Source of the DNA: an uncultured Cytophagaceae bacterium
GTDB taxonomy: Bacteria > Bacteroidota > Bacteroidia > Cytophagales > Spirosomataceae
Length of the DNA: 17,789 bases
Reading direction: 5' to 3'
NCBI GenBank assembly: GCA_903837305.1
Contig: CAILUB010000032.1
Span: forward strand, 1 to 17,789
Part shown: positions 14,914 to 17,789 of the stretch, one piece after another
Numbering within the stretch: position 1 is the first letter of the stretch
How the letters are laid out: each line of letters opens with the position of its first letter
The notes under the pieces: generated by a model
Databases searched by the model: none
Seen by the model: the letters and a program-made list of their open reading frames with translations, nothing else
What the model was told of the DNA's origin: nothing
Program-made: the position numbers and the translations under genes

Positions 14914-14921
14914 TACCTTTG
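14914..14921 (+). promoter_or_regulatory. Putative -7 element of adk
   Basis: TACCTTTG, identical to the sucD -7 box, lies 28 bp before the adk ATG. A TTTTG ends 13 bp upstream (14896-14900), which is closer than usual, so the -33 element is not convincing. It faces away from the nitroreductase promoter element, making a compact divergent promoter region. Confidence 0.5.
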
Positions 14922-14949
14922 TGGTTCGAAATAATTAACCCACATTTAT

Positions 14950-15519
14950 ATGCTTAATCTTGTTTTATTCGGGCCTCCAGGGGCAGGCAAAGGCACTCAG
15001 TCCGCAAAATTAATTGCGAAATACGGTTTAATCCATTTGTCTACAGGTGACTTATTGCGTGCAGAAATTTCTGCAGGTACAACTTTAGGCTTAGAAGCGA
15101 AGAAATTGATGGACCAAGGAATTTTGGTTCCGGATGCAGTTGTGATCGGAATGATCGAGAATAAATTGAACGAGAATAAGGACGCAGCGGGATTTATTTT
15201 TGATGGTTTTCCTAGAACGGAGGCGCAAGCACAAGCTTTGGACAACTTATTAGCAGGTCATCAATTAGCGATTAATCACATGATTGCGTTAGAGGTGAGC
15301 GAAGAGGAATTAACGCAGCGTTTGTTGGAGCGTGGTAAGACTTCTGGTCGTCCAGATGATCAAAACGAGGAATTAATTCGCAAACGCGTGCAGGAATACG
15401 GCGAAAAAACAGCTCCAGTAGCTGGTTATTACGCTGCTCAAAATAAATTCTCAGGAATTAATGGTATTGGCGAAATTGAGGAGATTTTCTCTCAAATTAT
15501 TGCCATTATCGAAGGATAA
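14950..15519 (+). CDS. adk: Adenylate kinase
   Basis: Adenylate kinase interconverts 2 ADP with ATP plus AMP and balances the cytoplasmic adenylate pool. The 189-residue sequence has the P-loop GPPGAGKGT (8-16), STGDLLRAEI for AMP binding, DGFPRTEAQAQ, and a short LID with LLERGKTSGRPDDQNEELIRKRV (GRPDD at 133-137). It lacks the inserted zinc-type LID domain of long forms such as that of Bacillus, so it is the short type, which fits Bacteroidota. The ATG at 14950 has no Shine-Dalgarno sequence. obg follows 13 nt downstream with no terminator between, so the two are probably co-transcribed. Confidence 0.97.
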   Translation: MLNLVLFGPPGAGKGTQSAKLIAKYGLIHLSTGDLLRAEISAGTTLGLEAKKLMDQGILVPDAVVIGMIENKLNENKDAAGFIFDGFPRTEAQAQALDNLLAGHQLAINHMIALEVSEEELTQRLLERGKTSGRPDDQNEELIRKRVQEYGEKTAPVAGYYAAQNKFSGINGIGEIEEIFSQIIAIIEG

Positions 15520-15532
15520 TTAATCAAATAGA

Positions 15533-16627
15533 ATGACAACTAACTTCATTGACTACGTTAAAATCAATCTGCGTTCCGGCCGAGGAGGAAGCGGTTCATC
15601 CCACTTTCGGAGGGAAAAACACGTGCCTAAAGGTGGTCCAGATGGTGGCGATGGCGGTCGTGGAGGTCACATATACCTAGTAGGAAGTACGCAACTTTGG
15701 ACCTTAATTCACTTGAAATACCAGAAGCATATTATTGCTGATAGTGGAAACGGTGGAGAAGGTGGACGTCGTTCCGGTGCTGAGGGCGAAGATGTATTCA
15801 TCCAAGTGCCTTTAGGAACTATCGTGAAAAATGCGGAAACGAATGAGTTTATTGCGGAAGTGACGGAGGAAGGCCAAAAGATTTTAGTCCTTCCCGGTGG
15901 TCGTGGAGGTCTAGGAAATCACAACTTTAAATCTTCTACGAACCAATCTCCGCGCCACGCGCAACCGGGTGAAGCTGGTCTAGATGTGTGGGTGGTGATG
16001 GAATTGAAAGTGTTAGCGGATGTAGGTTTAGTGGGCTTTCCGAATGCGGGAAAGTCAACACTTTTATCGGTTCTTTCTGCTGCCACTCCAGAAATTGCAG
16101 ACTATCCTTTCACCACATTAGTGCCTCAATTAGGAGTTGTCGAATACCGGGATGAAAAGTCCTTTGTGGTAGCCGATATTCCCGGAATTATCGAGGGAGC
16201 TTCTGAAGGTAAAGGTTTGGGATTGAGATTCTTACGTCATATTGAGCGTAACTCGATTTTGTGTTTCTTGATTCCATCGGATGCAGAAAACTGGGGTGAA
16301 GAATACCGAATTTTAACGGGCGAATTAGAGAAATATAATCCAGAATTATTAGGAAAACGTCGCGTGATCGTGGTCTCTAAGATGGACCTTTCGATTCCTG
16401 AAATGGAGGAGGAAATGCGCGAAAGTTTGCCTAAAGATATCCCTGTTTTATTGATTTCATCGGTGACTCAAGAAGGAATTCAAGAATTGAAGGACTTACT
16501 TTGGACGACCTTGTTAGACGAAAATAAAGATTTTGGAAAGATAAAGGAGGCTCCTGTTCTTTTAGATCTGCCGGTGGTAAATCCAATGGCGGATGAAATG
16601 ATGGAAGATCCTGAAGCTTTAGACTAA
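15533..16627 (+). CDS. obgE: Obg family GTPase (ObgE/CgtA)
   Basis: Obg is an essential GTPase that binds the 50S ribosomal subunit and links ribosome assembly to the stringent response. The 364-residue protein begins with the glycine-rich Obg fold (YVKINLRSGRGGSGSSHFRREK ... GGPDGGDGGRGG) up to about 158. The G domain follows: G1 GFPNAGKS 168-175, G3 DIPG 215-218, and SKMD 282-285 at the G4 position, where the canonical first residue is Asn. The C-terminus is a short acidic tail (EMMEDPEALD) and there is no C-terminal OCT domain. The gene follows adk closely. Its last 9 nt overlap the convergent RmlD-like gene. Confidence 0.96.
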   Translation: MTTNFIDYVKINLRSGRGGSGSSHFRREKHVPKGGPDGGDGGRGGHIYLVGSTQLWTLIHLKYQKHIIADSGNGGEGGRRSGAEGEDVFIQVPLGTIVKNAETNEFIAEVTEEGQKILVLPGGRGGLGNHNFKSSTNQSPRHAQPGEAGLDVWVVMELKVLADVGLVGFPNAGKSTLLSVLSAATPEIADYPFTTLVPQLGVVEYRDEKSFVVADIPGIIEGASEGKGLGLRFLRHIERNSILCFLIPSDAENWGEEYRILTGELEKYNPELLGKRRVIVVSKMDLSIPEMEEEMRESLPKDIPVLLISSVTQEGIQELKDLLWTTLLDENKDFGKIKEAPVLLDLPVVNPMADEMMEDPEALD

Positions 16628-17530
16628 ATCAGCTACTTGCTGCGCCATTAGGGCGATACCTTCTTGAAAAGTTCTAGGTGCATAACCTAGGATTTTTATT
16701 GCTTTATCGAGCACAAAGCCTGTGCGAGCTGGTCTTTTTGCCGTCTGCTGGAAGGTAGATGAATCTGCTTTTTGCAATAAAGATTTATCTAATCCATAAT
16801 AATCAGCCGTCATGACAGCCATTTCATAGGGAGTCAAGAAATCAGAGCCAGAGATATTGAAAATACCTTCCACTTCGTCTTTGGAAAGTAACCAGCATCC
16901 CATCGCTAAATCCTCTGCTAGGGTAGGCGTACGGAATTGATCGGTTACGACTTGGATTGTTTTGCCGTCCTCAAGCGATTTCTTCACCCAAAGTACAATA
17001 TTTGAACGGCTCATATCCGGCACAATGCCATAGACTAAAACCGTACGTGCAATGCTCCATCGAATGGTAGAGTCAAATAATAATTGTTCTGCTTTCAACT
17101 TACTTTCGCCATAATAGGAGATGGGGTTTGCGATGCCCTCTTCCGTATAGGGTCCATCTGCACCGTCAAAAATAAAGTCAGTCGATAAATGGCATAAATA
17201 GCTGTTGTACTTTTCGCAAGCCTTAATTAAAAAGGCCACAGCATCCACGTTTAAAAAATCACAGCCTTCCCGATCTGTCTCGCAGGTGTCGACATTCGTC
17301 ATCGCAGCCGTGTGAATCACTACCTCAGGTTTGAATTGGTCGAATACTTCGTTGACTTCGTCTTGAACAGTAATATCTAAAGACGCATAGGTATAACCTT
17401 CTCTCACAGGTAAACGATTAGCTCCACGAGCGGTGGCGATTAAATCGACATTCGCTTGTGTGCGTAATAATTCGACTAGTTTTTGGCCTAATAAACCATT
17501 AGAACCTGTGATTAATATGCGTTTTTTCAT
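16619..17530 (-). CDS. RmlD-like SDR family oxidoreductase (dTDP-4-dehydrorhamnose reductase type)
   Basis: The protein has 303 residues and belongs to the extended short-chain dehydrogenases related to RmlD, which reduces dTDP-4-dehydro-L-rhamnose in making the nucleotide sugar for surface polysaccharides. The Rossmann motif is GSNGLLG (9-15). HTAAMTNVD (73-81) and STDFIFDG (116-123) are RmlD-like, and the catalytic Y140xxxK144 lies in YYGESK. TDQFRTPTLAEDLA (about 206-219) also fits the RmlD pattern of substrate binding. No other rhamnose-pathway genes (rmlA, rmlB, rmlC) are in the window, so the substrate is uncertain and it may be a general sugar reductase. Its ATG overlaps the hemC stop in an ATGA arrangement, so it is probably co-transcribed downstream of hemC. 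Confidence 0.88.
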   Translation of the reverse strand: MKKRILITGSNGLLGQKLVELLRTQANVDLIATARGANRLPVREGYTYASLDITVQDEVNEVFDQFKPEVVIHTAAMTNVDTCETDREGCDFLNVDAVAFLIKACEKYNSYLCHLSTDFIFDGADGPYTEEGIANPISYYGESKLKAEQLLFDSTIRWSIARTVLVYGIVPDMSRSNIVLWVKKSLEDGKTIQVVTDQFRTPTLAEDLAMGCWLLSKDEVEGIFNISGSDFLTPYEMAVMTADYYGLDKSLLQKADSSTFQQTAKRPARTGFVLDKAIKILGYAPRTFQEGIALMAQQVADLV

Positions 17531-17789
17531 GAGCCTAATTGCTGTCTGATTTTTCGTAATAATTGGTGTGCCCCTAAATGAATGAGCTCCATCGCGACCT
17601 CTTTACCCAGGATAGCTGGATCTGATCCCTCTGCAGAATGGTAGATGTTTTCTACCCCATCCAAGCTAAGAACGCCGGCATGCAAAGCTAATTGATTGTC
17701 TTTAACGACCGCGTGCCCATACACGGGTACGCTACAACCACCTTCTAAGTGCGCTAATAAATGACGTTCTGCTAACAAGGCAGCCTCTG
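17527..17789 (-). CDS. hemC: Porphobilinogen deaminase, 3' part (gene runs off the window)
   Basis: Hydroxymethylbilane synthase polymerises four porphobilinogen units to the linear tetrapyrrole used by HemD. Only the C-terminal part, about 87 codons, is present; the reading frame continues through the right edge, so the start is outside the window. The visible sequence contains AERHLLAHLEGGCSVPV, in which the cysteine (codon at 17734-17736) holds the dipyrromethane cofactor. HAGVLSLDG and the terminal helix ELIHLGAHQLLRKI are also family-like. The stop codon TGA overlaps the ATG of the RmlD-like gene by 4 nt. The family call is firm despite truncation. Confidence 0.93.
   Translation of the reverse strand, partial: EAALLAERHLLAHLEGGCSVPVYGHAVVKDNQLALHAGVLSLDGVENIYHSAEGSDPAILGKEVAMELIHLGAHQLLRKIRQQLGS

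Noticed and set aside
1..17789. Search for CRISPR arrays, insertion sequences, phage genes, tRNA or rRNA genes
   Set aside because: No spaced repeats, transposase motifs, terminal inverted repeats or RNA-gene structures were seen; intergenic gaps are all under 150 bp and accounted for.

Overview
The window looks like a chromosomal segment of a Bacteroidota bacterium, most likely a gliding member of the Cytophagales. The evidence is a complete gldK-gldL-gldM-gldN type IX secretion/gliding core, a PorP/SprF-family protein and GldD. There are also promoter elements of the Bacteroidota type (TAnnTTTG, with an upstream TTTG in one case), almost no Shine-Dalgarno sequences, and AT-rich, TTA-leucine-rich coding. 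A genus cannot be assigned from sequence alone. I see no mobile element, phage gene, CRISPR array, tRNA or rRNA; this is core chromosome.

Layout, left to right. A housekeeping start holds sucD (succinyl-CoA synthetase alpha) with its own promoter, followed by a DUF4271-type membrane protein and a Bacteroidota-type uroporphyrinogen-III synthase (hemD) ending in a strong terminator. The central block (about 3.1-8.7 kb, + strand) is porP/sprF-like, gldK, gldL, gldM, gldN, closed by a clean intrinsic terminator. GldK and GldN belong to the periplasmic ring under the outer membrane, and GldL and GldM form the proton-driven inner-membrane motor. PorP/SprF proteins are outer-membrane beta-barrels that partner with the system. 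Next come pyk (pyruvate kinase), a PlsC-type acyltransferase, the gliding lipoprotein GldD and the replication-restart helicase PriA, the last two overlapping by 10 nt.

The right part has a nitroreductase-family protein (- strand, convergent with priA and divergent from adk), then adk and the Obg GTPase (+ strand). An RmlD-like SDR reductase and the 3' end of hemC (porphobilinogen deaminase) follow on the - strand; their junction overlaps by 4 nt and hemC runs off the window edge.

No wholly new system is evident. The items most worth a second look are regulatory and structural. They are a 13-bp hairpin after sucD whose 3' arm contains the start codon of the next gene and whose loop carries a rare Shine-Dalgarno sequence; a perfect 7-3-7 palindrome inside the sucD promoter; a second dyad between sucD and the DUF4271 gene; a 13-bp AT-rich hairpin over the porP/sprF stop codon; and an Ala/Gly/Pro-rich insertion in the middle of GldN.
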